DNA of 64,000 bases. Origin: Haloactinospora alba (GTDB lineage Bacteria > Actinomycetota > Actinomycetes > Streptosporangiales > Streptosporangiaceae). How positions within the stretch are numbered: position 1 is the first letter of the stretch; every line of letters begins with the position of its first letter. Shown in pieces: positions 26,118 to 35,178 of the stretch. A program made the translations under genes and the position numbers. The notes beneath the pieces are model-generated. The model made no database searches. It was not told the origin of the DNA and saw nothing but the letters and a program-made list of their open reading frames with translations. Where the stretch lies: the NCBI RefSeq assembly GCF_006717075.1, contig NZ_VFQC01000001.1, forward strand, positions 3,643,501-3,707,500, in the 5' to 3' direction.

Positions 26118-26993
26118 GTGCCGGAACTGTCGTATGCCATCGCCGCGACCGCGGGTGTGCTCGCGGTCCTCAACCCGTGCGGTTTCGCCATGCTGCCCGG
26201 GTACCTCTCCCTGCTGGTGGCCACCGGCGGGGACGACGCGGGAAGCGGGTACGCGCGCCCCGTCGGACGGGCGCTCGCCACCACACTCGCCATGACCGGC
26301 GGGTTCGTCACCGTGTTCGGGGGTTTCGGACTCGCCGCCGCCCCGTTCGCGTTGTCGGTGCAGCGTTACCTGCCGTGGGTGACGGTGGCCATCGGTCTGG
26401 TCCTGGTGGTGCTGGGGGTGTGGCTGCTCAGCGGGCGCGACGCCACCCTGGCGCTGCCCAAACCCGCCCCCGGAGCTCCCGCCCGGTCCCTGCGGTGGGC
26501 GGCCGCCTACGGCGCGAGCTACGCGCTGGCCTCCCTGTCCTGCACCATCGGCCCGTTCCTCGCCCTCGTCACGAGCGCGGTCCGGTCGGGCAGCGCCGCC
26601 GGCGCCGTGAGCGTGTTCCTCACCTACGCCGGCGGTATGGGGGCGGTCATCGGCGTGCTGACGGTGGCCACGGCGCTGGCGCGCCGCACCGTGGCCACCC
26701 GGCTGCGTCGGGCCCTCCCGTACGTGACCCGGGCCAGCGGGGCGCTGCTGGTGCTGGCCGGGGCCTACGTCGCCTACTACGGGCAGGTGGAGCTGCGGGT
26801 GCTGCGGGGCGGCCCCGCCGACGACCCGGTGGTGGGAGCGGCGACTACCCTCCAGTCCGCGCTGGCCAGGACGGCGGGGTCCGCCGGCGCGGGGTGGGCG
26901 GCCGCCGCGTTACTGGGGCTGTGCGTGCTCGCCGGTCTCCTCTCCCTGCGAGCGCGGCGCCGCGCCCCGTCCCGGCGGCGGACGGGACCGTGA
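26118..26993 (+). CDS. ccdA: CcdA/DsbD-type thiol-disulfide transporter
   Basis: The protein has 291 residues from GTG 26118 and about seven predicted membrane segments. The two conserved cysteines are in the family positions: LNPCGFAMLPGYLSLL in helix 1 and SLSCTIGPFLALV in helix 4. It carries electrons from cytosolic thioredoxin to exported thiol proteins, and its partner is the preceding thioredoxin lipoprotein. The C-terminal extension beyond the core has one extra hydrophobic helix and a basic tail. Convergent with gene 27003 (about 9 bp between the ends). Confidence 0.9.
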   Translation: MPELSYAIAATAGVLAVLNPCGFAMLPGYLSLLVATGGDDAGSGYARPVGRALATTLAMTGGFVTVFGGFGLAAAPFALSVQRYLPWVTVAIGLVLVVLGVWLLSGRDATLALPKPAPGAPARSLRWAAAYGASYALASLSCTIGPFLALVTSAVRSGSAAGAVSVFLTYAGGMGAVIGVLTVATALARRTVATRLRRALPYVTRASGALLVLAGAYVAYYGQVELRVLRGGPADDPVVGAATTLQSALARTAGSAGAGWAAAALLGLCVLAGLLSLRARRRAPSRRRTGP

Positions 26994-27002
26994 GCGGCGG
27001 CC

Positions 27003-27677
27003 CTACCCCGTCTGGTTGTGGATGCGGCGCCCGGTGACCTGACGGGGCACGATCCGGACGTAGAGGTCGCGGTCCGGTCCCGCCCAGGAGCGCACGCGCG
27101 CCGCGGACCGGAGTTCGGCCTGCTCCTCCTCACCGAGCACCGGGTGGGCCGTGCCCCGCAGGAGGACGCTCCACCCCTCGCTCATGGTCCCGTCGAGCTG
27201 GTCCACCTCGAAGGCGACCTCCCCGGTGGCGTGTGTGGCGAGCACCCCGTGGAAGGCGGTGCAGAACACCACCGTCTCGGACACGAGGGCGAAGTTCACC
27301 GGAAGCACGGTCGGCGCGGACTCACCTCCCCTGGTGAACGCGACACGCCCCACCCCGCCGGGGGACACCAGGCGCAGGCACTCCTCCCGGGACAGCTCGG
27401 CGAGCACCGGCTCGGGGAGCGCGGTCCGCCCGCCTCCCGGCGGTACGTCGGTGTCGCTGCCGAGCAGCGCCTCGGGGGTGGTGCGCAACGCGCGCGCCAA
27501 CCGGCTCAGGGACCGGCGGCTGAGGTTCGGAGGGTGGGTCTCCAGATAGGCGACGTAGCCGGAGTTCATCCCGGCACGCTCGGCGACCTCCTCCCACGTG
27601 AGGCCGAGCTCCTCCCGACGGTGGGCGGCACGCCGCCCCAAGTCCCCCTGCGGGTGTCCGGCGGCTGGATCCACCAT
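27003..27677 (-). CDS. XRE HTH fused to a pyridoxamine-5'-phosphate-oxidase-like domain
   Basis: The protein has 224 residues from the ATG at 27675-27677, chosen because AGAGGAGG lies six bases upstream; an ATG six codons earlier is less well placed. Residues about 10-70 form a helix-turn-helix (LGRRAAHRREELGLTWEEVAERAGMNSGYVAYLETHPPNLSRRSLSRLARAL). Residues about 95-220 are a PNPOx split-barrel (SREECLRLVSPGGVGRVAFTR, LPVNFALVSETVVFCTAFHGVLATHATGEVAFEVDQLD) that may bind flavin or F420. It is probably a flavin-sensing regulator. It is monocistronic. Confidence 0.88.
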   Translation of the reverse strand: MVDPAAGHPQGDLGRRAAHRREELGLTWEEVAERAGMNSGYVAYLETHPPNLSRRSLSRLARALRTTPEALLGSDTDVPPGGGRTALPEPVLAELSREECLRLVSPGGVGRVAFTRGGESAPTVLPVNFALVSETVVFCTAFHGVLATHATGEVAFEVDQLDGTMSEGWSVLLRGTAHPVLGEEEQAELRSAARVRSWAGPDRDLYVRIVPRQVTGRRIHNQTG

Positions 27678-27767
27678 CGCCTCCTCTTCCGCCACGGGAG
27701 CCGGTCACGGTCCCCTTACCCGGCGTGACCAGCCGTTACGCCCGCGCACCCCGGCCGGGAACGGCCG

Positions 27768-28715
27768 TCAGGACCCGAACGCGGCGGCGCGCGCGTGGTG
27801 CTGGCACCGCGCCTCCTCGTCCTCGCCCCAGCCGAACTGGCCCGCCAGCGCCCGGAACTCTCCGCCCACGGTCGTCGCGGAGGTGGTGCGCGTGTCGGTA
27901 CTGACGGTGACGGGCAGACCGGCGCGCAGCAACGCGTCCGCCGGATGCCGCGCGAGTCCGGGCACGGCACGGGTCTGGACGTTGCTGGTGGGACACGTCT
28001 CCAGCGCGATCCCGTCCGCGCGCAGCCGTTCCAGCAGCGCCGAATCCCCCGGGGCACGCACACCGTGGCCGACACGCGCGGCACCGAGCACGTCGACGGC
28101 CTCCCACACGCTCTCGGGGCCGGCCACCTCGCCGGCGTGGATGGTCACCGGCAGGCCGGCGGCGTGGGCGGCGTCGAACGCCGACCGGTGCGGGGTTCCC
28201 GGCTGGGTCTCGTCACCGGCGAGGTCCACCCCGCAGACGAGGTCCGGCCACCGGAGCGCGGTGTCGACGACACTCTCGCTCACCTCGGGGGGCTGGTGCC
28301 GCAGGCAGCACAGCAGCAGGCCGGTCCGCACCCCGGTGGCCGCCGCGCCCTCACGCAGGCCGCCGGCCACCGCCCGCACCGCGTCGTCCATGGTCATGCC
28401 GCGCTGCTGGTGCAACTGGGGCGCGAACCGCACCTCGCCGTAGACGAGGCCGTCGGCGTGCCAGTCCTCGACGAGCTCCCGCGCGGCGCGGCCCAAGGCG
28501 TGGGGGGTCTGCAGCACCCGCAGGGCGAGGTCGAGGTAGCCGAGGAACTCCACGAGGCTGCCGCACACGGGTGGGGCGACGAGCGCCTCGGTCGCCGGGA
28601 CCGTCAGGGGCTCTCCCTCCTCGGCGGCCAGCTCGGCGACCGTGTCCGGGCGGACCGAGCCGTCGAGGTGGCAGTGCAGTTCCACTCGGCCGGTGGGAAC
28701 ATCGTACGGTGTCAT
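27768..28715 (-). CDS. add: Adenosine deaminase
   Basis: The protein has 315 residues, a little shorter than many deaminases. Metal and catalytic motifs of the amidohydrolase family are present: ELHCHLDGS near residue 12 (zinc HxH), VTIHAGEVAGPESV (His and catalytic Glu), RVGHGVRAP (His), and LPVTVSTDTRTTS (Asp pair region, here with T following D). The last differs slightly from the usual STDDP, so a related aminodeaminase such as adenine or aminofutalosine deaminase is possible. It is cytosolic purine salvage. No neighbour adds to its role. Confidence 0.85.
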   Translation of the reverse strand: MTPYDVPTGRVELHCHLDGSVRPDTVAELAAEEGEPLTVPATEALVAPPVCGSLVEFLGYLDLALRVLQTPHALGRAARELVEDWHADGLVYGEVRFAPQLHQQRGMTMDDAVRAVAGGLREGAAATGVRTGLLLCCLRHQPPEVSESVVDTALRWPDLVCGVDLAGDETQPGTPHRSAFDAAHAAGLPVTIHAGEVAGPESVWEAVDVLGAARVGHGVRAPGDSALLERLRADGIALETCPTSNVQTRAVPGLARHPADALLRAGLPVTVSTDTRTTSATTVGGEFRALAGQFGWGEDEEARCQHHARAAAFGS

Positions 28716-29949
28716 GTTCGGCGGCTCCCTGGGTCGGGGTCCCGCTTGGTGGACGCGTGTCCCGGGCGGGTTCGGTGGGGCAGCCGCTCAGAGTAGCCCA
28801 CCCGCGCGGGTGCGGGACAGGGATTTTCGGTGCGTGCCAGCGACGCCCGCTTCCTATCCGAATCCCCTGCGCACGGACCTGGGAACGCTCTCCTCGCCGT
28901 CGCCGGCGGACCGCCGACGACGGCCCGGACGGCAGCCCTGCTCCCACACCGCGCTCCCGGATCCGAGCCCCTGCCCGCCTCGCGCGCGGCGCGCCACCGG
29001 TCAACCATCAACACGGTCACCAGTGGTTTCGGAGCGTTCCGCATCCTGAACATCCCGGGCATTCGCACGATCAACGTGGTAACGTCCGCCACGAGCGGGT
29101 ATGGCCGCGACTCCCGCTTTCCCAGGGGTCGTGGAACGCCCGCCACGTCATCGCGCGAATGGCGGCCCCGTCCGTGACGCGGATACGACCATCGGGGCGC
29201 GCTCGGACCAGCTCAACAGCCAGCGTCCGGACCGCGTCCGCACGGCCTCACGTTCAGTGCCGCGCGAATCCCGTTCGGTGGTGTCCTCTGGGAAGGCACG
29301 AGGCGGGAAACGTACGAGCGCGGTACGGTCCCGCTGGCGAACGAGTGGTGCGACCAGCGGAGCCGTCCGGGAGAGGCGCGGGGCCGAGGAGTACGGGCCC
29401 CAGCGAGTCGAGAGGAGGTGGCACCGGCGATTCGGCTAGGTCCTGTTTTTCGGACGCTGTTCGTCGCGAGCGGCGTCTCCGGTGCCGTCCGGCACGGCCG
29501 AGGAGGGAGGCGGAGCGGATCCTCCGCCGACCGACGAGAAAGCCGCCGGGCGGTGTGCCGGGGCGGCGCGCAGCAGGACAAGCGTCCGAAAAACAGGACC
29601 TACCCGGCGAGAGCCGGATGGGGGCTTCGTCGCCGCCCCTGTGCCGCTCCCCGCTGACGACGTAGCGCTGCCTGGGAGCCGCATCGGATCGCGCACGGAC
29701 GCGCGGGGTGGAGAGCGCGGCGGCCGGAGCGAAGAAGAGTGCGCGGACCACGGTGACCTTCCGGATCCGGCGAACGGAGCGAACCGACCGAGACGGCGGG
29801 ACGACCGGTCACACGGATTCCCTCCCGCCCGGGCGGGACCGGAACCGAAACGCGCACTTTTCCACGCGGACGGCCTTGACGTCGCTATCGTGCCCCTGTC
29901 AGCGCGTGGTCCCTGTTACCAACCGGGCCCTCATGTACCGAGGAAGCTA
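28716..29949. other. 1.2-kb region without a recognisable gene; contains MITE copy 2
   Basis: Open frames here are short, in several frames, and rich in arginine and proline, like noncoding GC-rich DNA. The stretch holds MITE copy 2 (29439-29600) and the promoter region of the conservon (ribosome site AGGAAG just before 29950). Decayed genes on either side of the MITE are possible but I could not reconstruct one. Confidence 0.5.
29439..29600 (+). mobile_element. MITE copy 2 (162 bp)
   Basis: The element has inverted repeats GGTCCTGTTTTTCGGACGCT, identical at both ends for 20 bp, and is flanked by TA on both sides (29437-29438 and 29601-29602). The interior matches copy 1 in order and orientation, with a shared GCGGATCCTC core. 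The perfect ends suggest this is the youngest copy. Confidence 0.9.
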
Positions 29950-31746
29950 ATGTCTGACCCCCCTTCGTCCTCCAACGCCGAGCACCGACATGCCCACGGA
30001 ACCGACGCGTCTTCCCCTCCGCCGGAAGCGCACGAACCCAGCGGCGTCCGTACTCTGCACCTGTGGATAGCCGTTCTTCCCGCCGCCGCCGTCACGGTAC
30101 TGAGCGTCGCGACGGTGACGGTCCTGTTCTTCCCGCTCACCTCGCCCACCATGACCCGCGGCGTTCTCGCCGTGGCGGCGGCGGGAATCACACTCATCCT
30201 CGCCTGCGCCCTCTACGGGGCGGAGAGCGCCACCAACCGGATCAACCAACGTGTCGACGCCCTGCGCTCCCTGAACCACAACGGCAGGGACGACGTCCAG
30301 CGGATGGTCAACCGGGTGCGTGCCGGCGAGCGCGGCACGCCGGCTCAGGCCGCCTCCCACCCGGCCGCGAACAGTGACCCGTTCGCGCTGCTGGCCGCCG
30401 AGTTGCAGCAGGGGTACTGCTCCGCGCAACAGGCGGTCAACGACGTGGCGGACCTGAAGCCCGCGCAGGACTCCGACCAGCAGGTCGAGGTGTTCGTCAA
30501 TGTCGCGCGGCGGATGCAGTCCCTGGTGCACCGGGAGATCAGCCTGCTCGACGAGCTGGAGTCCCAGGTGGAGGACCCCGAGCTCCTCAAGGGGCTGTTC
30601 ACCATCGACCACCTCGCCACGCGGATGCGCCGCCAGTCGGAGAGTCTGGCCGTGCTCGGCGGTTCGTCCTCCCGGCGCCGGTGGAGCGAGCCGATCCACC
30701 TGTTCGAGGTGCTGCGGTCGGCGGTCGCCGAGGTCGAGCACTACTCGCGTGTGAAGGTGGTTCCCTCCACGGCGGGAACGCTGGACGGCGCCTCGGTCGT
30801 CGACATCATCCACCTGGTCGCCGAGCTCACCGAGAACGCCACGAAGTTCTCCCCGCCGCACGCCCAGGTGCTGCTGCGTGCCGAGGAGGTGGCCGCCGGC
30901 GTCGCCGTCGAGGTCGAGGACCGGGGACTGGGCATCCCCGCCGACGAGCAGCACCAGATCAACGAGCTGCTCTCCGACCCGGGGCAGATCAACGTCAGCG
31001 AGCTGCTGCGCGACGGGCGGATCGGCCTGTTCGTCGTCGCCACCCTCGCCCGGAAGCACAATGTCCGCGTCCAGCTCCGAACCAACGTGTACGGCGGCAC
31101 CCAGGCCATCGCGGTGCTGCCGAACGAACTCGTCAACCCGGCGCTGCGGGAGAGCCAGCAACAGGCCGAAGCGCAACCGGCAGCACCGGAGCCGGACCCA
31201 GCACCGCCCTCCGCTCCGGTGATGAGCCCCGCCCCGACCCAGGGCACCGTCCCGTCGCCGCCTCCCGCCCCGGCGGCCGTGGGTGCCGGCCAGACGGGTC
31301 CGGGCCCCGCCCCGGCGGGAGCGGGCACCGGACCGGCGGGGGCGGGTACCGGCCAGACGCCCACCGCGCACAGGCGAGCCCCTGCGGAGAACGGCCACGG
31401 GAACCCCGGGGGCGGCCCGACCGCCGCGGAACAGAGCACCAGGCCCTCCGGGCAGGGGATGCCCGACGGCCCGACGAGCACGCAGAACTCCGACCTCAGG
31501 CCCACACGCTCCACTGACGAAGCCGGCAGGCACCAGCAGGGAGGCCAGCGGGAACGCCCACCGCTTCCACAACGACGTGTCCAGGGGCACATGGCACCCC
31601 AATTGCGCGACGGCCCCGCCACCGGAAACGACGAGCAGACCGCCGACCACTCTCCGGGACTGATGGCTTCCTTCCAGAGCGGATTCAAACGCGCCGAGGA
31701 GGAGACCGAGGACAGCTCCCTGGGTCGCACTGACAGCACCCCCTAG
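29950..31746 (+). CDS. cvnA: Conservon sensor histidine-kinase-like protein (CvnA)
   Basis: The protein has 598 residues. Two hydrophobic helices lie near residues 38-60 and 70-90 (LWIAVLPAAAVTVLSVATVTVLF; GVLAVAAAGITLILACALYG). A helical region around 100-220 leads to a HATPase_c fold: LVAELTENATKFSPPHAQVLL (N-box) and VEDRGLGIPADE (G1-like), then IGLFVVATLARKHNVRVQLRTNVYGGTQA. No clear phosphorylatable H-box is seen, as in other conservon kinases. The last 190 residues are Pro/Ala/Gly-rich and probably disordered. It heads the conservon, whose Streptomyces counterparts form a membrane complex like a G-protein-coupled sensor. The stop TAG lies in a TA-flanked hairpin (31744-31770). Confidence 0.9.
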   Translation: MSDPPSSSNAEHRHAHGTDASSPPPEAHEPSGVRTLHLWIAVLPAAAVTVLSVATVTVLFFPLTSPTMTRGVLAVAAAGITLILACALYGAESATNRINQRVDALRSLNHNGRDDVQRMVNRVRAGERGTPAQAASHPAANSDPFALLAAELQQGYCSAQQAVNDVADLKPAQDSDQQVEVFVNVARRMQSLVHREISLLDELESQVEDPELLKGLFTIDHLATRMRRQSESLAVLGGSSSRRRWSEPIHLFEVLRSAVAEVEHYSRVKVVPSTAGTLDGASVVDIIHLVAELTENATKFSPPHAQVLLRAEEVAAGVAVEVEDRGLGIPADEQHQINELLSDPGQINVSELLRDGRIGLFVVATLARKHNVRVQLRTNVYGGTQAIAVLPNELVNPALRESQQQAEAQPAAPEPDPAPPSAPVMSPAPTQGTVPSPPPAPAAVGAGQTGPGPAPAGAGTGPAGAGTGQTPTAHRRAPAENGHGNPGGGPTAAEQSTRPSGQGMPDGPTSTQNSDLRPTRSTDEAGRHQQGGQRERPPLPQRRVQGHMAPQLRDGPATGNDEQTADHSPGLMASFQSGFKRAEEETEDSSLGRTDSTP

Positions 31747-31770
31747 GACCCGTTCGTCGAACAGGTCCTA
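31744..31770 (+). repeat. TA-flanked hairpin at the cvnA stop, MITE-end-like
   Basis: TAGGACC (31744-31750) pairs with GGTCCTA (31764-31770), with GTTCG (31752-31756) pairing with CGAAC (31758-31762). It resembles two MITE ends (TAGG..CTGTTCG) facing each other with no interior. It may be a relic and now may act as an attenuator between cvnA and cvnB. Confidence 0.55.
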
Positions 31771-31806
31771 ACCGCCCGGCACCTACCCAAAGGAAGAGAC
31801 CGTACT

Positions 31807-32238
31807 ATGAGTGCTGTTCCTCCGAACCAGGAATCAGACGTCACGTGGCTGCTGAGCAATTTGGTGGAGCGGGTACCGCACACCAAGAGCGTCGTCCTGC
31901 TCTCCTCGGACGGGTTGACGAAAGCAGCGTACGGACTTGACACCGACAGCGCGGAGCAACTCTCGGCGATCGCGTCGGGGCTCTTCTCCCTCGCGCGCGG
32001 GACCGGGGCGAAGTTCGCCGGCAGCGACCTGGTGCGCCAGGTGGTGGTGGAACTCGACGACTCGCTGCTGTTCGTCTCCTCCGCCGGCTTCGGCTCCGTC
32101 CTCGCGGTCATGGCGGACCGCAGCGCCGACGCCGGCGTGCTGGGCTACGAGATGTCCCAGCTGATCAAGAGCGTGCGCCCGTTCCTCGCCACCCCGGCTC
32201 GAGCAGCGTCACATTCCGGTGAGCACGGTGGCTTCTGA
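31807..32238 (+). CDS. cvnB: Conservon roadblock/LC7 protein (CvnB)
   Basis: The protein has 143 residues and a roadblock/LC7 fold: VTWLLSNLVERVPHTKSVVLLSSDGLTKAAYGLDTDSAEQLSAIASGLFSLARGTG, then VVVELDDSLLFVSSAGFGSVLAVMADRSADAGVLGYEMSQL. AAAGGAAG lies 13 bases before its ATG. Roadblock proteins regulate small GTPases; here the likely partner is CvnD. The next gene starts inside this gene's last codons. Confidence 0.92.
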   Translation: MSAVPPNQESDVTWLLSNLVERVPHTKSVVLLSSDGLTKAAYGLDTDSAEQLSAIASGLFSLARGTGAKFAGSDLVRQVVVELDDSLLFVSSAGFGSVLAVMADRSADAGVLGYEMSQLIKSVRPFLATPARAASHSGEHGGF

Positions 32239-32596
32239 CGAGGAGATGTGGCTGGACGGGAGTGCCGGACGCCTGGTGCGCCCCTACACCGTGAGCAACG
32301 GGCGCACCTCTCCCACGAAACAGCTCGACCTGCTGTCCCTGGTGCGGTCCACCGGCAACGTCGCCCACGCACAACTGGACCCGGAACACGCCCAGACCCT
32401 CGACCTGTGCCACGGCCCCACCTCCGTAGCTGAGGTCGCGGCGCACATGCGGCTGCCCGCGGTGGTCGCAAAAGTCCTGCTTTCCGACCTGGTCGACTGC
32501 GGCGCGGTCACCACCCAGGCCCCCAAGCCCGCAAGCGATCCCACCAACAGACATGTACTGGAGGCGCTGCTCGATGGCCTACAGCGACGGCTCTGA
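32219..32596 (+). CDS. cvnC: Conservon DUF742 protein (CvnC)
   Basis: The protein has 125 residues from a GTG at 32219, overlapping cvnB by 20 bp. DUF742 features are the basic-polar start with GRLVRPYTVSNGRTSPTKQLDLLSLVRSTG and a winged-helix-like C-terminal region (TLDLCHGPTSVAEVAAHMRLPAVVAKVLLSDLVDCGAV). It is the third member of the conserved operon. The HTH-like part may bind DNA or a partner; which is not known. Confidence 0.9.
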   Translation: MSTVASDEEMWLDGSAGRLVRPYTVSNGRTSPTKQLDLLSLVRSTGNVAHAQLDPEHAQTLDLCHGPTSVAEVAAHMRLPAVVAKVLLSDLVDCGAVTTQAPKPASDPTNRHVLEALLDGLQRRL

Positions 32597-33158
32597 GCTG
32601 TTCCCCACCGCGACGAAGGTCCTGGTCGCAGGGGGATTCGGTGTCGGTAAGACGACGTTCATCGGTGCCGTGAGCGAGATCGAGCCGTTGAGCACGGAGG
32701 AGCTCCTCACCGCGGCCAGCGTCGGCACCGACGACCTGGCGGGAGTGGAGAACAAGTCCACCACGACCGTGGCCTTCGACTTCGGCCGTATCACGATCGA
32801 TCCGCAGAACGTGCTCTACCTGTTCGGAACCCCCGGCCAGGACCGTTTCTGGTTCATGTGGGACGAGCTTTCCGACGGGGCGCTGGGCGCGGCCGTCCTG
32901 GCCGACACGCGCCGCCTGGACTCCTGCTTCGACGCTGTCGACTTCTTCGAGAGCCGCGGGATCAACTTCCTCGTGGCGGTCAACGAGTTCGACGACGGTT
33001 TCCACTACGAACCCGAGGAGGTGCGGGCCGCTCTCAAACTCGAACCCCACGTTCCGGTCGTCCTGTGCGACGCCCGGGACGCCCGCTCCGGAACCTCGGT
33101 GCTGGTATCGCTGGTCCAGCACCTGCTCACCACCAATGCCCGTCCCACCGTCGCCTGA
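32574..33158 (+). CDS. cvnD: Conservon Ras-like GTP-binding protein (CvnD)
   Basis: The protein has 194 residues from the ATG at 32574, 23 bp inside cvnC. G-motifs are visible: P-loop GGFGVGKTTF near residue 19, switch-II-type LFGTPGQDRFWFMW, and VAVNEFD in place of the usual NKxD. The last is typical of the bacterial conservon class. Its on/off state is presumably set by CvnB and sensed by the CvnA complex at the membrane. Confidence 0.93.
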   Translation: MAYSDGSELFPTATKVLVAGGFGVGKTTFIGAVSEIEPLSTEELLTAASVGTDDLAGVENKSTTTVAFDFGRITIDPQNVLYLFGTPGQDRFWFMWDELSDGALGAAVLADTRRLDSCFDAVDFFESRGINFLVAVNEFDDGFHYEPEEVRAALKLEPHVPVVLCDARDARSGTSVLVSLVQHLLTTNARPTVA

Positions 33159-33180
33159 CACGGGCGGCGGTCTCGCAGAT

Positions 33181-33750
33181 ATGGAGCCCCCCGTGACCCA
33201 AGAACCAGCTACAGGACACCTGCTCACTCCCGCGGACCCGGAGGTGGCGCGGCGCGCCACGCGGCTGCGCGAGCTCCAGCTGGGCGAGAACGCCGAGCAG
33301 GAGTTCGACGAGTTCGCCCAGGAACTCGCCCGGACGACCGAGGCCCCGTTCGCGATGGTCAACTTCATGAACGACGACCACCAGTACTTCGCCGGCCTCT
33401 ACGCCTCCCCCCACGTGCAGGGGAACGCCGCGGGGCCCGGGGTGGACGTCGGGCGGGTCATGCCCCGGGACCACGGCTACTGCCCGCACGTGGTGGCCCG
33501 GCGCCTTCCCCTGGTCCTGGACGACGTGTGCGACTATCCCCGGTTCGCGGGGAACCCGGTCGTGGACAAGATCGGTATCCGTTCCTACCTGGGAGCGCCG
33601 CTGATCGACGACTCCGGGACGACGCTCGGCACGATCTGTGTCGTGGACCGGGAGCAGCGCCCGTGGGGCCGCCCCGGTCTGGAACTCATCAAGACCCGGG
33701 CCGCCGAGCTGATGGAACGGATCCGGAAGCGCGCCGTCTCGGCGGAGTAG
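33181..33750 (+). CDS. GAF-domain protein of the conservon
   Basis: The protein has 189 residues from ATG 33181 (a GTG four codons later is an alternative). One GAF domain spans about residues 30-180: ELARTTEAPFAMVNFMNDDHQYFAGLYA, GYCPHVVARRLPLVLDDVCDYPRFAGNPVVDKIGIRSYLGAPLIDDSGTTLGTICVVD. It is 22 bp after cvnD. Some conservons end with a GAF protein or a cytochrome P450; here the GAF protein may be the ligand or redox sensor. A 14-bp perfect hairpin follows at 33787. Confidence 0.88.
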   Translation: MEPPVTQEPATGHLLTPADPEVARRATRLRELQLGENAEQEFDEFAQELARTTEAPFAMVNFMNDDHQYFAGLYASPHVQGNAAGPGVDVGRVMPRDHGYCPHVVARRLPLVLDDVCDYPRFAGNPVVDKIGIRSYLGAPLIDDSGTTLGTICVVDREQRPWGRPGLELIKTRAAELMERIRKRAVSAE

Positions 33751-33786
33751 CGTCCGCCGTCCGGCCCGGCGGGCCCGAGCGGCACC

Positions 33787-33814
33787 GGCGGTGCTCTCCC
33801 GGGAGAGCACCGCC
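33787..33814 (+). terminator. Terminator hairpin of the conservon operon
   Basis: GGCGGTGCTCTCCC (33787-33800) and GGGAGAGCACCGCC (33801-33814) form a perfect 28-bp palindrome, 36 bp after the GAF gene stop. It can end transcripts from the left and from the convergent acyl-CoA dehydrogenase gene. Confidence 0.75.
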
Positions 33815-33981
33815 GGGTGAGCGGCCAGAGCCAGCAGCCGACCCAGTGCTGCGGCGGTGGCCGGGACGGGACCGGACCCGGTCTCCTTCCCCTCGCGGCC
33901 GTGTGGCTGTGTCGGTTCGGTTCGTGAGGTCCCGCTGCCCGGCTGTCGCCGGCCTCTGCCGGCGGAGGGCCGCAGGACCGT

Positions 33982-35178
33982 TCAGGAGACGGGTTCCGGT
34001 TCCGCCGGGGACGCCAGGCGCTGGGACCACTGCCGCGACTCCGCGCCCAGCGCGATGTCGCCGAGCCGGATCAACTGCACGTCCGACGTCCCGGCGGGGG
34101 CGAAGATGTGGTGGGCGTCGCGCAGGTAGCGCTCCACCGGACGGTCCGTGGAGAGCCCGCACGCCGCGTGCACCTCCATCGCGGTGCGCACCGAGTCCAG
34201 GACGCTCTCGACGTTGACGAGTTTGGCGTTCATCAGCTCCGCGTCGCAGGGTTCTCCCGCGTCGAGGAGCTGTGTCGCGTGGTAGAGGGCCGTGCGCGCC
34301 GTCATCAGCCGCGACTGGATCTGTCCCAGCTTGATCTTGACGGGGGAGAGTTCGCTCAACGGTTCGCCGTAACGCTCCCGCTCGGTGCAGAACGCCGCCG
34401 TCGCCTCCATCACGGCCTGGTGTATGCCCAGGGCGACCGCGGCCAGGTTCGCCCGGCCGTAGAGGACACTGGAGGAGTAGGCGACGGGGAGGCCGTCGCC
34501 CTCGGAGCCGAGCATGTTCTCCGCGGGAACCCGGCAGTCGTCGAAGACGAGTTCGCCGAAGCTGAACCCGTGCAGTCCCATGGCGGGCCGGTGCGGCTCC
34601 AACGACAGGCCGGGGCGGTCCGACTCCACCAGGAACGCCGACAGCCCCTTGGACCCCGGGCCGGTCCGGACGACGACACCGTGCAGGTCACCGACGTGGC
34701 TGTTGCCGACGTACACCTTGCGGCCGTTGAGGACGTAGTCGTCGCCGTCCCGCACCGCCTCGGCCTCCATGCCGAGGACATGGCCCCCGGACTCCTCCTC
34801 GGTCACGGCGATCGTCGGGAGGCAGCCGCCGCTGGCGATCTCCGGGAGCCAGGCCTTCCTCTGCCGTTCGTTTCCGTAGTTGAGGATCTTGGCCACGCCC
34901 AGCTGCGAGGCCTGGGCCATGGCTCCCATCGCGCCGCTGACCCGGGAAAGCTCCTCGATGATGATCGTCTTCGCGAGATGCCCCTCACCCATTCCGCCGT
35001 ACTGGCGACCGATCGTCACCCCGATCCAGCCCTGCCCGGCTATCAACTGGGACAGGCCGTGCTGCACGGACCGGGACTCTTCCATCTCCGGCACGTGAGG
35101 GAGGATTTCGGTTTCTGCGAAAGCCCGGACCTCTTTCCGTAGGCGTTCGTGTCGTTCACTCGTGAACGAGCCGGCCAT
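33982..35178 (-). CDS. Acyl-CoA dehydrogenase family protein
   Basis: The protein has 398 residues from the ATG at 35176-35178, with GGGAGGAG before it; an upstream ATG at 35217 lacks a good site. The three ACAD domains are present: the N-terminal helices, the central beta-domain with LPTIAVTEEESGGHVLGMEAEAVRDGDDYVLNGRKVYVGNSHVGDL (flavin and acyl contacts), and the C-terminal helices with YGRANLAAVALGIHQAVMEATAAFCTERERYGEPLSELSPVKIKLGQIQSRL and RDAHHIFAPAGTSDVQLIRLGDIALG. It lacks a neighbour typical of fatty-acid breakdown, so it may serve secondary metabolism. It faces a possible peptide gene. Confidence 0.9.
   Translation of the reverse strand: MAGSFTSERHERLRKEVRAFAETEILPHVPEMEESRSVQHGLSQLIAGQGWIGVTIGRQYGGMGEGHLAKTIIIEELSRVSGAMGAMAQASQLGVAKILNYGNERQRKAWLPEIASGGCLPTIAVTEEESGGHVLGMEAEAVRDGDDYVLNGRKVYVGNSHVGDLHGVVVRTGPGSKGLSAFLVESDRPGLSLEPHRPAMGLHGFSFGELVFDDCRVPAENMLGSEGDGLPVAYSSSVLYGRANLAAVALGIHQAVMEATAAFCTERERYGEPLSELSPVKIKLGQIQSRLMTARTALYHATQLLDAGEPCDAELMNAKLVNVESVLDSVRTAMEVHAACGLSTDRPVERYLRDAHHIFAPAGTSDVQLIRLGDIALGAESRQWSQRLASPAEPEPVS

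Noticed and set aside
29254-29751. Minus-strand frame running through MITE copy 2
   Set aside because: It includes the element itself and its flanks show no family motif; no gene split by this copy could be rebuilt.
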